From the NCBI RefSeq assembly GCF_004345565.1, contig NZ_SLWA01000003.1, positions 1 to 64,000 of the forward strand: a stretch of 64,000 nucleotides of DNA, written 5' to 3'. The notes under the pieces were generated by a model. The model saw only the letters and a program-made list of their open reading frames with translations, did not search any database and was not told the DNA's origin. Positions 1-9,874 of the stretch are shown here, in pieces. Numbering within the stretch: position 1 is the stretch's first letter; every line of letters starts with the position of its first letter. The translations under genes were made by a program, and so were the position numbers. The DNA is from Flavobacterium circumlabens. Lineage in GTDB: Bacteria > Bacteroidota > Bacteroidia > Flavobacteriales > Flavobacteriaceae.

Positions 1-13
1 GCCTTTCTTTTTA

Positions 14-48
14 AAATCCTCATCATGTATTTGATGGGGATTTTTTTG
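14..48 (+). terminator. intrinsic terminator of a gene upstream of the window
   Basis: A stem of aatcctcatca (15-25) pairs with tgatggggatt (33-43) and is followed by a T-run. It would terminate a plus-strand transcript entering from the left of the window. Confidence 0.6.
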
Positions 49-322
49 TTTTATATTGAGTCGTGGAATTTAACCGCAAAGCCCGCAAAGGAGTTTTTGG
101 AGTTCTTGAATGGTATTAAATCGCAAGGGACGCAAGGCTGGAGGATTCTTTTGGAAACAAGATCTCAAATTACCCTTAAAGTGCGTTAGGGATCGCAGCG
201 ATATCCTTTTGCGGGGAACGTAAATCTCTTAAAGTCCCCCAAACCAATCCCGCAAAAGATTTAGTGAAGAGCCCGGCCCACAAGGAAACGCCATTGGAAA
301 AATTATAAATTGAAGAGATGTA
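49..322. repeat. non-coding stretch with degenerate repeats
   Basis: No convincing gene. It holds short direct repeats of the type cgcaaagcccgcaaagg and cgcaagggacgcaagg (about 74-145), followed by a diverged copy (about 183-292) of the GCGTTAGGGAT hairpin repeat that recurs at 45736-45821 and 62758-62847. Inside this copy ccttttgcgggg can pair with cccgcaaaag. Confidence 0.55.
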
Positions 323-736
323 CTATGGTTCTATCTTTTTTTTAAGATACTCAAGCATGGGCTGTGTTATTGGCTTGGAAAGAAAGTCTATAATGATGGG
401 ATATTTCTTTGCTTTAGCTAAGTCTTCAGGGTCAATAGTGGAAGATAATACGATTACCTTTGCCTTGTTAAATTCGGTGTAATCCGAAGAGGTGAAATGA
501 TCGAGAAATTCCCAGCCGCCCATAACAGGCATGTTTAAGTCTAAAAAAATTAACTCCGGCTTTTTATTGATTGTATTTTTACTGTTGTTGTATTTTAAGA
601 TGTTAAAGTGATGTAATGCTTCTTCACCATTTTGTGCTGTGATAACTTCATTTGAAAAACAAGATTTTGAAATTACTTTTTTGCATAACATTAAGGTGAT
701 CGGGTCGTCGTCGATGCATAAAATTTGCTCAAGCAT
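323..736 (-). CDS. receiver-only response regulator
   Basis: A 137-residue CheY-like receiver with no output domain. Visible hallmarks are the acidic pocket CIDDDP near the N-terminus, the phosphoacceptor Asp in IFLDLNMPVMGG, the conserved VLSST segment and the Lys in LSKPI. It lies 8 bases downstream of the PAS histidine kinase stop, so the two are very probably cotranscribed and cognate. Without a DNA-binding domain it must act by protein-protein contact, as a relay or a partner modulator. Its target cannot be read from the sequence. Receiver-only proteins beside hybrid or PAS kinases are frequent in Flavobacterium. Confidence 0.93.
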   Translation of the reverse strand: MLEQILCIDDDPITLMLCKKVISKSCFSNEVITAQNGEEALHHFNILKYNNSKNTINKKPELIFLDLNMPVMGGWEFLDHFTSSDYTEFNKAKVIVLSSTIDPEDLAKAKKYPIIIDFLSKPITQPMLEYLKKKIEP

Positions 737-744
737 AATTGATG

Positions 745-2457
745 TTAATTTTTAAATGTTATAGTAAATGTAGTTCCTTTATTAACCTCACTTTCGATAC
801 TTATTGTTCCTCCCATAGTTTCTACCTGGGATTTTACAAGATATAATCCTAATCCTTTACTGTCAGGGTAATTATGAAATCTCTGATACAGTCCGAAGAT
901 TTTATCTCTGTTTCGCTCTAAATCTATACCAATTCCGTTGTCCTTAAAGGTTAATATAGCTTTATGATCCATTTGTTCGGCTATAATTGATATTTTTAAT
1001 TTTCTGTTTTCTGATTTGTATTTAATAGAATTGGTTAGCAAATTAAGCAAAATGCTTTCTATATATGCTTTATTTGTGTTTAATAATGGAACCTTGTCAA
1101 ATTTGAGTTTAATGATGGGTTTGTGAAGTTCTATCTGAAAAGATAACTGGTTGAAGACGTTCTCGAAGACTTCTTTTAAAGAAACTTCCTCTTTTTGCAT
1201 CGAAGGGTTGTCTTTGATGATGATGACTTTTACTAAATCGTTTATTGTTTCGTTTAATAAATGTGTTGATTTGTTGAAGCCTGTTAAGATTTCTTCTAAT
1301 TCAGGATTTTCTATCGGGATGTCCTCTATGAGATTTAAAAGACCAATTAAATTAGATAATGGTGCACGCAGATTATGCGATGTTATATAAGAGAATTGCT
1401 TTAAGTCTTTGTTGTTTTGGGTTAATTCGCGAATAAGATGCTCTTTTTCTGTTTCTAATTTTTTTTCGTCGGTAATATCTCTCTGGATAGAGATCCAATG
1501 GGAAATTACGCCATCATTATTAAAAATTGGAATCATAGAAAACCGTACCCAATATTCTTCTTTTTGTTTGGTATAGCTAATGGTTTCTATTAAGCATTCT
1601 TCTTCGTTTTTGATCGCTCTTAATAGCTTTTTTAGTTCTTCGGAATCTGAATTTGGTCCTTTGTTGAAGATATTTGTTGATTTTCCTATTATCTCATTAG
1701 GCTGATAACCTGACATTTGAGAGAAAGCCGGATTGATGTAAACTATTTTTGGAATTCTTCCGTTTGCTGAATTGGCTTCCGTAATTAATATCGAATCTTT
1801 AGATTGTGTGATTACGGTTTCTAAAAGTTTTAATCGTTGTTCTTCTTCTTTTTGCTTGGTGATATCCTGAATGGCTCCAATCATCCTGATGGCTCTCCCG
1901 TTTTCGTCTTTCAGTAAAAAGCCACGGTCCAACACGTATTTATAAGTTCCGTCGGCACATCTGAAACGATATTGATCTTGCCATTTTTCGGTTTTCTGTT
2001 CAATAAATGAGTAGAGTTTAATTGACATCCTGATACTGTCTTCGGGATGGATTTTATCGAACCACCATTTTGATGTTTTTCCTACTTCTTTCTGTTTGTA
2101 TCCAAAAACACTTTCAATGCCTTTATTCCATCCAATACTGTCTTCCTGGATTTTCCAGTCCCAGATCGTATCACTAGTTGCTTTTGCTACAATGTCATAC
2201 TTTTCATTTGACTCTTTAATTTCTTCATTTGTTTTTTTTAATTTTTCAAAAACAGCGATATTTTTGCTTTCGTTTTTAGAGAGTATATATCTGAAAATTA
2301 GACCTGTAATTAATATAAATAAGATGTCTTTTATGAAGAATAAATAAAAATATTCTTTGGAGGGGATAAAACTGGTTAGTAACTTATGACAGAAAATAGC
2401 CATAAATAACGAAATGATAATATAAATTAGAGTAATTGGGATAGTTTTACTTTTCAT
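745..2457 (-). CDS. membrane PAS-domain sensor histidine kinase
   Basis: This 570-residue protein begins with two hydrophobic segments (about 7-30 and 40-60), then a PAS/PAC module (about 88-205, ending DITKQKEEEQ) and a second PAS/PAC (about 210-330, ending DITDEKK). The H-box is FSYITSHNLRAPLSN, the N-box LLTNSIKYK, and the G-boxes are DNGIGIDL and GLGLYLVKSQVE. All catalytic boxes look intact. The ligand of the PAS domains is unknown. It leads a two-gene unit with the receiver protein. A TATATTTG -7 element lies at 2462-2469, almost touching the ATG, so the transcript may be nearly leaderless or the true start may be slightly internal. Confidence 0.95.
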   Translation of the reverse strand: MKSKTIPITLIYIIISLFMAIFCHKLLTSFIPSKEYFYLFFIKDILFILITGLIFRYILSKNESKNIAVFEKLKKTNEEIKESNEKYDIVAKATSDTIWDWKIQEDSIGWNKGIESVFGYKQKEVGKTSKWWFDKIHPEDSIRMSIKLYSFIEQKTEKWQDQYRFRCADGTYKYVLDRGFLLKDENGRAIRMIGAIQDITKQKEEEQRLKLLETVITQSKDSILITEANSANGRIPKIVYINPAFSQMSGYQPNEIIGKSTNIFNKGPNSDSEELKKLLRAIKNEEECLIETISYTKQKEEYWVRFSMIPIFNNDGVISHWISIQRDITDEKKLETEKEHLIRELTQNNKDLKQFSYITSHNLRAPLSNLIGLLNLIEDIPIENPELEEILTGFNKSTHLLNETINDLVKVIIIKDNPSMQKEEVSLKEVFENVFNQLSFQIELHKPIIKLKFDKVPLLNTNKAYIESILLNLLTNSIKYKSENRKLKISIIAEQMDHKAILTFKDNGIGIDLERNRDKIFGLYQRFHNYPDSKGLGLYLVKSQVETMGGTISIESEVNKGTTFTITFKN

Positions 2458-2461
2458 TACT

Positions 2462-2469
2462 CAAATATA
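2462..2469 (-). promoter_or_regulatory. candidate -7 element for the two-component unit
   Basis: The minus strand reads TATATTTG, matching the Bacteroidota TAnnTTTG consensus. It sits only about 5 bases upstream of the annotated kinase ATG, which is tight, so it is a candidate only. Confidence 0.35.
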
Positions 2470-2597
2470 GTTAAATTAACCATAATTAAACAATAATTAA
2501 ACTCATTTTGGCGCTGATATTTACATTGATTTAATCAACTAATTACTTGTCTATACGCAAACTATCGCAGAAACGTTTTTTATATCAAAATAAAGTG

Positions 2598-2605
2598 TAC
2601 CTTTG
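2598..2605 (+). promoter_or_regulatory. -7 promoter element of typA
   Basis: TACCTTTG matches TAnnTTTG and sits about 20 bases upstream of the typA ATG at 2625, giving a short 5' leader. I do not see a clean TTTG -33 element at the usual spacing. Confidence 0.6.
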
Positions 2606-2624
2606 CACCCATTAAAAATCTCAG

Positions 2625-4421
2625 ATGGAATCTATTAGAAACATTGCAATTATTGCCCACGTCGATCACGGTAAAACCACTTTGGTTGATAAAATTATGT
2701 ATCACTGTCAATTATTTCGTGACAACGAAAATACAGGTGATTTAATTCTTGATAATAACGATTTAGAGCGTGAGAGAGGTATTACTATTACTTCGAAAAA
2801 CGTATCAGTTCAATATAAAGGAACAAAAATCAATATTATCGACACTCCTGGCCACGCGGATTTTGGAGGTGAAGTTGAACGTGTATTAAACATGGCCGAT
2901 GGTGTATGTTTGTTAGTCGATGCTTTTGAGGGCCCAATGCCACAAACGCGTTTTGTACTACAAAAAGCTATTGATTTAGGTTTAAAACCTTGTGTCGTTA
3001 TCAACAAAGTTGATAAAGAAAACTGTACTCCTGAAGAAGTTCACGAGAAAGTTTTTGACTTAATGTTTGAATTAGGTGCTGAAGAATGGCAGTTGGATTT
3101 TCCAACAGTTTATGGTTCTGCTAAAAACAACTGGATGTCTGATCATTGGGAAAACGTAACTGATAATGTTGAAGCATTATTGGATATGGTTGTTGAAAAT
3201 GTACCTGCTCCTAAAGTTTCTGAAGGAACACCACAAATGTTAATTACTTCTTTAGATTTCTCAGCCTTTACAGGTCGTATTGCTATTGGTCGTCTGGAAA
3301 GAGGTGTTCTTAATGAAGGTATGCCAATCTCATTAGTAAAAAGAGATGGTACTATATCTAAATCCCGTATCAAAGAACTTCATACTTTTGAAGGACTTGG
3401 TCGCAAAAAAGTACAACAAGTTATTGCTGGAGATATTTGTGCAATCATTGGAGTGGAAGGTTTTGAAATTGGTGATACTATTGCTGATTTTGAAAATCCG
3501 GAAGGTTTGAAAACGATTGATATCGACGAGCCTACTATGAGTATGTTGTTTACAATTAATGACTCTCCTTTCTTTGGTAAAGAGGGTAAGTTTGTAACTT
3601 CTCGTCATATTAGAGAGCGTTTGACAAAAGAATTAGAGAAAAACTTAGCTATGAAGTTAGGTGAAACTGATTCTGCTGATAAATTTATGGTTTTTGGTCG
3701 TGGAGTACTTCACTTATCTGTTCTTATTGAAACAATGAGAAGAGAAGGGTATGAGTTACAAATTGGTCAGCCACAAGTTATCATCAAAGAAATTGATGGT
3801 AAAAAATGTGAGCCTATTGAGGAATTGACAATCGATTTACCGGAAACTCTTTCAGGTAGAGCGGTTGAGTTCGTTACCATGCGTAAAGGTGAAATGCTTA
3901 GTATGGAAACTAAAGGTGACCGTATGATTGTAAAATTTAATATTCCATCACGTGGAATTATTGGATTGCGTAATCAATTGCTTACTGCTACTGCTGGTGA
4001 AGCGATTATGGCGCACCGTTTTATAGGATACGAACCTTACAAAGGAGAAATTGCCGGACGTAACAAAGGTTCATTGATTTCTATGGAAAAAGGAAAAGCT
4101 ATTCCTTATTCTATCGATAAATTGCAAGATCGTGGTAAGTTTTTCGTTGAACCAAATGCCGAAATTTACGAAGGTCAGGTAATTGGAGAAAACTCTCGTG
4201 GTGATGATATGTGTGTAAACGTAACTAAAGAGAAAAAACAATCTAACGTTCGTTCTTCTGGAAATGATGAAAAAGCGAGAATTATCCCTCCGATTATTTT
4301 CTCATTAGAGGAAGCTTTAGAGTACATTCAAAAAGATGAATATGTAGAGGTTACACCAAAATCTATTCGTTTAAGAAAAATCTACTTAACTGAAACAGAC
4401 AGAAAAAGATTTAAATTCTAA
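2625..4421 (+). CDS. typA: ribosome-associated translational GTPase TypA/BipA
   Basis: This is a 598-residue member of the EF-G-like translational GTPases, the usual TypA length. The G-domain begins directly at the N-terminus: [10 protein letters not shown] (P-loop), RERGITI (switch I), DTPGHADF (G3) and NKVDK (G4). The C-terminal region contains [19 protein letters not shown] and the TypA-specific tail near [17 protein letters not shown]. TypA binds the ribosome and supports 50S assembly and growth under stress or cold. It is monocistronic, with its own promoter and a strong terminator directly after the stop codon. Confidence 0.98.
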   Translation: MESIRNIAIIAHVDHGKTTLVDKIMYHCQLFRDNENTGDLILDNNDLERERGITITSKNVSVQYKGTKINIIDTPGHADFGGEVERVLNMADGVCLLVDAFEGPMPQTRFVLQKAIDLGLKPCVVINKVDKENCTPEEVHEKVFDLMFELGAEEWQLDFPTVYGSAKNNWMSDHWENVTDNVEALLDMVVENVPAPKVSEGTPQMLITSLDFSAFTGRIAIGRLERGVLNEGMPISLVKRDGTISKSRIKELHTFEGLGRKKVQQVIAGDICAIIGVEGFEIGDTIADFENPEGLKTIDIDEPTMSMLFTINDSPFFGKEGKFVTSRHIRERLTKELEKNLAMKLGETDSADKFMVFGRGVLHLSVLIETMRREGYELQIGQPQVIIKEIDGKKCEPIEELTIDLPETLSGRAVEFVTMRKGEMLSMETKGDRMIVKFNIPSRGIIGLRNQLLTATAGEAIMAHRFIGYEPYKGEIAGRNKGSLISMEKGKAIPYSIDKLQDRGKFFVEPNAEIYEGQVIGENSRGDDMCVNVTKEKKQSNVRSSGNDEKARIIPPIIFSLEEALEYIQKDEYVEVTPKSIRLRKIYLTETDRKRFKF

Positions 4422-4440
4422 TATTTGAATTTTATATATA

Positions 4441-4474
4441 AAAAAGCCATCCGACACGTCGGATGGCTTTTTTT
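4441..4474. terminator. bidirectional terminator between typA and the T9SS gene
   Basis: A GC-rich stem, gccatccga / tcggatggc, is flanked by an A-run on the left and a T-run on the right. It lies between convergent genes and can serve both strands. Confidence 0.9.
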
Positions 4475-4493
4475 ATGTTTCATAGTTTTAGTA

Positions 4494-6830
4494 TTATCTT
4501 TTTATGCTAAAATGACCTTTGATATCTTTACCATTTGTAAAGATCAAATCAAACCAATAATCGTCAGAGGGAAGTTGCTGACCGTTAAACTGACCGTTCC
4601 ATCCCGGGCTGTTTTGGGTCATTTGTTTTAATAACTTCCCATAACGATTAAAAATAGAAAGCCTGTAATCCGGAAGCTGATCTAAGTTTTTAATCGCCCA
4701 TACGTCATTAATACCATCTCCGTTTGGCGTGAAAAATTTAGGATAATCCAGGACATACAGCAAATAATAATTGGAGATACCGCAGTTATCTTTACTTTGT
4801 GCAACAGCATTATAAACTCCCGGACTTACATTAGCGAAGAAAGGATCATCCTGAAAATCAATTCCATTTAAGGAGAATTCATAATTGCCGGTTCCTGTAT
4901 ATTGTAAGGTAACGGAATTATCAGTACCGGAAAAATCCTTTATAACTGCTCCGGTAATCACAGCAGGTTCAGATAAAATTACTTGGAACTTTTTAGTTTT
5001 TTCACAACCAAATTCATTAGTGACTTTTACGGAGTAATCTCCGGCTTCGGAAACTGTGATAAGAGAATTGGTATTATTAGTAGCGACATTCCATAAATAG
5101 CTGCTAAAAGCAGGATCTACTGTCAAATCGATTTGGCTGCCTTTGCATAAACTTTTTGTTTCTTCCTCAAAAGCAGGAGGGTCAAAAGTGTTTACGACAA
5201 GTGTAATTGGTGTAATAGCATAACAGTCAGCTCCGTTTACGGCACGGGCGTAAATAGTCTGAGAGAAAGGGATTGTATTTTTGAAAATGTTGGGCAATAC
5301 ATTTGTTTCTGCCAAAGCATCAGCAGCATTTAAATAATAGTTTATAATTAATCCGGTTGGCAACCCCGTCCTAATTTGGGGAGTTACTTGCAAATCAAGA
5401 TCAAACTGATAAAAACCATCCTGATTATTATCTAAGTCACAGGTTGGTATTGGATTTTGATTTGGAATCGTTTTGCCTGAAATTTCCAATGTTATCTGAG
5501 GCGTTTTAAAACAACCGTATTTATTTTCAATTCGGGCAAAAATGATCTGATTAGCACTTTTATTGGTGTATTTTTCAGGAGCAGCAATTTCATTTGTTTT
5601 TGATTCAGCATCGGCTAATGATTCGTAATACCCCTTATTAAGAATGGCTGCATCATTATTTTTGATCATATCAGCGGCTTTCGTTAAATTAAAAACAGAA
5701 GTTCCGTCTGTATCGTCATCGCATTGTATCAATTTTGTATTGTTTGCTATAATTTCAGGAGCAAATTCAAGATTAATTTCGCCAGTTAACACACAAACTG
5801 AAGCTGTTACTGTTGCTTCTACTTTATATGTTCCGGACGCTGTGGCCTTATAGACCGGACTGTTTTCCGAATTTATAAGAACTCCATCCTTAAACCATTT
5901 ATAGGAGTAAGCAGCTGGTAATTTTGTGTCTAAAATTATGGATTCGCCAAAACACACGGGATAATTGGTTAGTGTGGTCTGATCGGGACCAAAATCAATT
6001 TTTGAAGAAAAACTACCCGATTCCAAAAAGACCGCTGAGTCGTAGAATCTATTTCTATCATCGGCAATGACCAATTTTACATGGTATTTTTTTCCGGTAA
6101 TTAGAGCTGTCTGAGCATTCATGATGATCGTTTGCCCTGCATAATTTACCGGACTTGTATTTTTATTTTGTCCGTTAAAATAATTTTCATTTGATTCCGG
6201 GCAACCAGGGTATGGAGCACCTTTAATATCATAACCTGGCTCAGTTTCCGGCCGAATATTAATAGAAGAAACAGGTGTGTTAGTGCCAGGCAACACAGCC
6301 AGATTTTTGTACTCATCATCCGTTCCGGCTTCTTTGATTAAAAAAGCAAAGCCGTCTGAATAACTACAAGGGAAGAAAGACTGATATTCATTGGAAGCGA
6401 AAATATAATTGAAGCTCAAAAAATCCGTTAGGGGAACGAAGTCAAATTCCAGTACAGTAGCATTTATAGAATTAATTCCTAAGATCTGATTCAGCTCAAA
6501 ATCTCCTTGCCATTTGTCATCTCCGCCGCCCTGATTGCTTATATAAGGTCCTCTTGCAGATGAACTTGTTGAAGTGGTCAGAACAACACCTTCTTTAAAA
6601 GGAAAATTACTTGTTCCGGCATTAAAATACGCAAAACTGTTTTTTCCGGGTGTAAAAGTGTCCCCTGTTCCGGATACATTTGTAACCGAAACACAGGAAC
6701 TATTTACTAATGTATTTTCTATTAACTGCTGTGGTGTTTTCTGATCGTTAATACTTATAAATTGTGCATTTATCTTGGAAGACAAGCAAAATATAAAGGA
6801 AAAAAATAAAATTCTCTTAAAATAATTCAT
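4494..6830 (-). CDS. secreted protein with choice-of-anchor L domain and T9SS type B sorting domain
   Basis: This 778-residue protein has a Sec signal peptide (about 1-22, ending KINAQ). Residues about 30-275 form a choice-of-anchor L domain (GVVLTTSTSSSARG, LEFDFVPLTDFLSFNYIFASNEYQ, FAFLIKEAGTDD). Ig/PKD-like beta-sandwich repeats follow, and the last 85 residues are the gliding-motility/type B sorting domain (FFTPNGDGINDVW, IFNRYGKLL, WNGQFNGQQLPSDDYWF, KGHFSIKR). It should be exported by Sec and then by the type IX secretion system to the cell surface. The role is probably adhesion, which is inferred from family resemblance. It is convergent with typA. Confidence 0.93.
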   Translation of the reverse strand: MNYFKRILFFSFIFCLSSKINAQFISINDQKTPQQLIENTLVNSSCVSVTNVSGTGDTFTPGKNSFAYFNAGTSNFPFKEGVVLTTSTSSSARGPYISNQGGGDDKWQGDFELNQILGINSINATVLEFDFVPLTDFLSFNYIFASNEYQSFFPCSYSDGFAFLIKEAGTDDEYKNLAVLPGTNTPVSSINIRPETEPGYDIKGAPYPGCPESNENYFNGQNKNTSPVNYAGQTIIMNAQTALITGKKYHVKLVIADDRNRFYDSAVFLESGSFSSKIDFGPDQTTLTNYPVCFGESIILDTKLPAAYSYKWFKDGVLINSENSPVYKATASGTYKVEATVTASVCVLTGEINLEFAPEIIANNTKLIQCDDDTDGTSVFNLTKAADMIKNNDAAILNKGYYESLADAESKTNEIAAPEKYTNKSANQIIFARIENKYGCFKTPQITLEISGKTIPNQNPIPTCDLDNNQDGFYQFDLDLQVTPQIRTGLPTGLIINYYLNAADALAETNVLPNIFKNTIPFSQTIYARAVNGADCYAITPITLVVNTFDPPAFEEETKSLCKGSQIDLTVDPAFSSYLWNVATNNTNSLITVSEAGDYSVKVTNEFGCEKTKKFQVILSEPAVITGAVIKDFSGTDNSVTLQYTGTGNYEFSLNGIDFQDDPFFANVSPGVYNAVAQSKDNCGISNYYLLYVLDYPKFFTPNGDGINDVWAIKNLDQLPDYRLSIFNRYGKLLKQMTQNSPGWNGQFNGQQLPSDDYWFDLIFTNGKDIKGHFSIKR

Positions 6831-6837
6831 AGTACAG

Positions 6838-6845
6838 CAAATATA
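6838..6845 (-). promoter_or_regulatory. candidate -7 element of the T9SS gene
   Basis: The minus strand reads TATATTTG, 8 bases before the ATG and directly after the end of the ABC permease gene. This would give a very short leader. Confidence 0.35.
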
Positions 6846-7682
6846 CTATAAATCTCTATTTTTTAATAGCTTGTAAGAAAAATGAATAAACAAAAATGTC
6901 CAGACCAAAACAATGAGTATGGAAAGATAATGTACACCATAATCTTTGGTGTTTTCAACGCCCATTTGGGTTCCGATGGTTTTTATTACGGATAATCTTG
7001 TAAAGGGTTCAACGATTAGATTTGACATTGCTTCCAATGGTAGGAATTGCATAATGTAATTTCCGGTATTGCTGTTTGGGAAAATTTTGAAGACTAAAAG
7101 ACCTTTAATAATTCCTTCAATGATACTCCATACCAAAAGAAAACCTAACGCAAATGCAGATCGTTTTACCAAAATTCCTAAAAATAAACAGAAGGAAAAG
7201 AAACCGGTCAGTTTTACAAAAAAGGCTAACAGATAGTCTAAATCGGTAAAAATAATTCCAATTTCATTATAAGAGGAAAAAGATAGGCCCAATATTAAAG
7301 TCATTATGAAAATAAAAATAGTAGAGCACAATGCAAAAAGCACCACCGTTAAAAATTTAGATAATATAAATTCTTTTTTACTCAGACCGTCAATGAGGTT
7401 TTGTTTTAAAGTTCCGTAACTGTATTCATTTGCCATCATGGAAACAATTACAATGGCCAGGAAAAATTTCAGCCAGGCAGCAACATAGGTATTAAAATGC
7501 CAGATAAAAGGAAAATTAAAAATTCCCATTTCTGCTAAGTGAAATTTAAAAACCCCGATATCAAATTTTATGGAAGCTATTAAAGCAATAAAGGAAAGTA
7601 AAATAAAGTAGGTTAAAGTAAGGACACGACTGGCTTTGTTTTTCCAGATTTTTTGTAATTCTATAGAGATAAGTCTGTTCAT
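6846..7682 (-). CDS. ABC-2 type transporter permease
   Basis: A 278-residue integral membrane protein with about six hydrophobic segments, in the arrangement of ABC-2/NatB-like exporter permeases. The N-terminus has MNRLISIELQKIWKNKASRVL, a typical cytoplasmic amphipathic start, and YSYGTLKQNLIDGLSKKEF is the ABC-2 coupling region. The gene lies 3 bases downstream of its ATPase, so the two form one exporter. The substrate is not evident; relatives export antimicrobial peptides or ions, or work in membrane remodelling. Confidence 0.92.
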   Translation of the reverse strand: MNRLISIELQKIWKNKASRVLTLTYFILLSFIALIASIKFDIGVFKFHLAEMGIFNFPFIWHFNTYVAAWLKFFLAIVIVSMMANEYSYGTLKQNLIDGLSKKEFILSKFLTVVLFALCSTIFIFIMTLILGLSFSSYNEIGIIFTDLDYLLAFFVKLTGFFSFCLFLGILVKRSAFALGFLLVWSIIEGIIKGLLVFKIFPNSNTGNYIMQFLPLEAMSNLIVEPFTRLSVIKTIGTQMGVENTKDYGVHYLSILIVLVWTFLFIHFSYKLLKNRDL

Positions 7683-7685
7683 GGC

Positions 7686-8597
7686 TTAGTTGTTTTTGAT
7701 AGTGGCGTTTTTGGTTAATTCTAAAAATTGTGCTTCCAGACTATTTTTTCGTTTTACTAGATGGCTTAGTGCAATGTTTTTAGAAAATAAATACTGATTC
7801 AGTTCAGCTGCGGACAATTCTGATTTTAAGTACACCAGAATTTTTCCTTCTTCTTCGGTAATTCGGTCTACGCTCGGATGTTCTTTTAAAACATTTTTCA
7901 AAGCTTCATTGTCAGTGGCCTGAAGTTCAAAAAAACCTTCATTGGCAGACATACTGTCAACGGAGCCGGAATACAAAATTTCGCCTTTTCTCAAAACAAT
8001 TACATGTGAACATACTTTCTCGACTTCGTCTAATAAATGGGAGGCCAATAAAATAGTAGTTCCCTGAGAAGCAATTTTTCTGATAATATCACGGATCTGA
8101 TGAATTCCCTGAGGGTCCAGACCGTTTGTTGGTTCGTCTAAAATTAAAATTTCAGGATCGTTTAATAGTGCCGACGCGATAGCCAGACGCTGTTTCATCC
8201 CTAAAGAAAAAGTACTGAATCTACTGTCTTTTCTTTCCGTTAGACCCACTAAATCAAGTTTTTCTTTTATTTTAGAATAGTCAATGCTTTTTATTTTACA
8301 AACCAGTTTGAGGTTTTCTTCTGCGGTCATGTACGGGTAAAAGTTGGGTCTTTCAATGATAGCTCCTACTTTTTTTAAGGCTTCGTGTGTCTGCATTTGT
8401 CCCTTAAACCAGCTGTAATTGCCTGATGTCCGGTTTACTACATTTAAAACGATTCCCAAAGTGGTAGATTTTCCACTTCCGTTTGGACCTAATATGCCAT
8501 AAACACGGCCTTTTTGTATTTCAAAAGATACATTTTTTAAGGCCTGAATGCGCCCGTATCTCTTGTGGAGATTTTCGATAGTAAGAATGGTTTCCAA
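7686..8597 (-). CDS. ABC transporter ATP-binding protein
   Basis: This 303-residue ATPase has a Walker A motif GPNGSGKST (about 38-46), signature FSLGMKQRLAIA, Walker B ILILDEPTNGLD and an H-loop in LLASHLLDEV. The C-terminal about 80 residues form the accessory domain typical of exporters paired with ABC-2 permeases. It is coupled to the permease gene 3 bases downstream. The start at 8597 is TTG: family members begin with the same METILTIE stretch and no ATG lies nearby. The TTG overlaps a TAAATTTG sequence at 8595-8602, which may therefore be coincidental rather than a promoter. Confidence 0.94.
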   Translation of the reverse strand: METILTIENLHKRYGRIQALKNVSFEIQKGRVYGILGPNGSGKSTTLGIVLNVVNRTSGNYSWFKGQMQTHEALKKVGAIIERPNFYPYMTAEENLKLVCKIKSIDYSKIKEKLDLVGLTERKDSRFSTFSLGMKQRLAIASALLNDPEILILDEPTNGLDPQGIHQIRDIIRKIASQGTTILLASHLLDEVEKVCSHVIVLRKGEILYSGSVDSMSANEGFFELQATDNEALKNVLKEHPSVDRITEEEGKILVYLKSELSAAELNQYLFSKNIALSHLVKRKNSLEAQFLELTKNATIKNN

Positions 8598-8688
8598 ATT
8601 TATTTCGGTTTTAGTTTTTAGTATGACGATACAATAGGCTTATTGTTACGCTAAATTTTATTTATGTGTTTAAAATTATAATTTACTG

Positions 8689-8696
8689 TAAATTTG
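8689..8696 (+). promoter_or_regulatory. -7 element of the kinase-like gene
   Basis: TAAATTTG lies 28 bases before the ATG at 8724 and matches TAnnTTTG. Confidence 0.55.
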
Positions 8697-8723
8697 TACT
8701 AAAGATATTCAAAAGATATTAAA

Positions 8724-9776
8724 ATGAGCGAACCTTTAATGGTCTTAAAAAAACCTACTTATCCTTTAACACCATCTCTTTTAAGTTATTTGGAACGATA
8801 CGAACGAATTTCGAAAGTATCGGTATTCTATGATGACTTATTGCGATTTTCAGGTTCGGTAAATGTCTATGATAAAAATGAAACGGATACCTTGTGGATT
8901 CGTGTTTATTATAATGAATTTGAAAGAAATGAAATCGATCTGAACCTGAAAAGAATCTATTCGCTGTTGCATTCAGATGGAAACAGCGAGATCATTCACT
9001 TTCTGAATATTGACGCTATTGATTATTGTACTTTTGGGAATTCGAAACCGTTCCGGATAAAAGTCCGAAATATTCTCAATGATAATTATGTTCATTTTTA
9101 TATTAAAAAAGCAGACGCTTCCAGAATTTACGGATTGGAACTGGAAGATATTCTTTCACCGGATAAAATCAACTTTTTGGTTTATAAGGATACTTTGATC
9201 GAAGAACATATTATCGGAATTCCAGGTGATGTATTTATGGATACTTTGCTGGATAATTGTACCGAAATGGAAAAATCTCAAATAGCAAAAGAGTTTGTAA
9301 AGTTCAACGAGCGCTGTATGATTCGTCTTTTGGGCGATATGCGGGCTTATAATTATGTCATTGTACCAATTCATGATTTTGATCAGGTCGTTTATAAAAT
9401 CCGCCCTATTGATTTTGACCAGCAGTGTTACGAAGGTAATTTTAAAGTTTATCGTCCGCAGTTTTTCAAGGAAAATTATCCGATGATAAAACTAATTAAA
9501 GAGAAATTAGAAGAACGTTCAATTATTCAGTATAAAGATGAAGAAAGGGCCATTTTGGCAAAACGTATTCATTCGGCTGAAAACAGGATCAAAAAGCTAT
9601 TGAATATCATGTGTCACGATACCATTTCGACAGAAGAACATCTGAACCAACTGAAAATGGAATTGTACCGTTATACCAATGACATGAAATTTAAAAATGC
9701 CAAATCGATGGGACACATTATGTTTGCTGCATTTGAATTTATTACGCGTAATTTTAAAAACACCAATTTAATTTAA
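8724..9776 (+). CDS. conserved hypothetical protein, possible divergent protein-kinase-like fold
   Basis: This 350-residue protein is cytoplasmic, with no signal peptide or membrane segment. I do not recognise a named family. Several segments occur in the order seen in protein-kinase-like folds: FYIKKAD (about 126-131) as a possible beta-3 lysine strand, LIEEHIIGIPGDVF (158-171) like a hinge, LLGDMRAYNYVIV (202-214) resembling a catalytic loop G-D-x-x-x-x-N, and RPIDFDQQ (227-234) like a metal-binding D-F-D strand. The C-terminal third is helical and charged. A kinase or phosphotransferase role is inference only. It is transcribed alone. Confidence 0.8.
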   Translation: MSEPLMVLKKPTYPLTPSLLSYLERYERISKVSVFYDDLLRFSGSVNVYDKNETDTLWIRVYYNEFERNEIDLNLKRIYSLLHSDGNSEIIHFLNIDAIDYCTFGNSKPFRIKVRNILNDNYVHFYIKKADASRIYGLELEDILSPDKINFLVYKDTLIEEHIIGIPGDVFMDTLLDNCTEMEKSQIAKEFVKFNERCMIRLLGDMRAYNYVIVPIHDFDQVVYKIRPIDFDQQCYEGNFKVYRPQFFKENYPMIKLIKEKLEERSIIQYKDEERAILAKRIHSAENRIKKLLNIMCHDTISTEEHLNQLKMELYRYTNDMKFKNAKSMGHIMFAAFEFITRNFKNTNLI

Positions 9777-9874
9777 TTTTTGAGTTGCAGATTCTACGGA
9801 TTTTATTTGATTTAATTTTTCGAATTTACTTTAATCTTGTTGAAATCGGTGATTAATAATTTAAAAATAATACT

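Noticed and set aside
8595..8602. promoter TAAATTTG for the ABC ATPase gene
   Set aside because: It contains the TTG that family alignment needs as the start codon, so it cannot lie upstream of the translation start.
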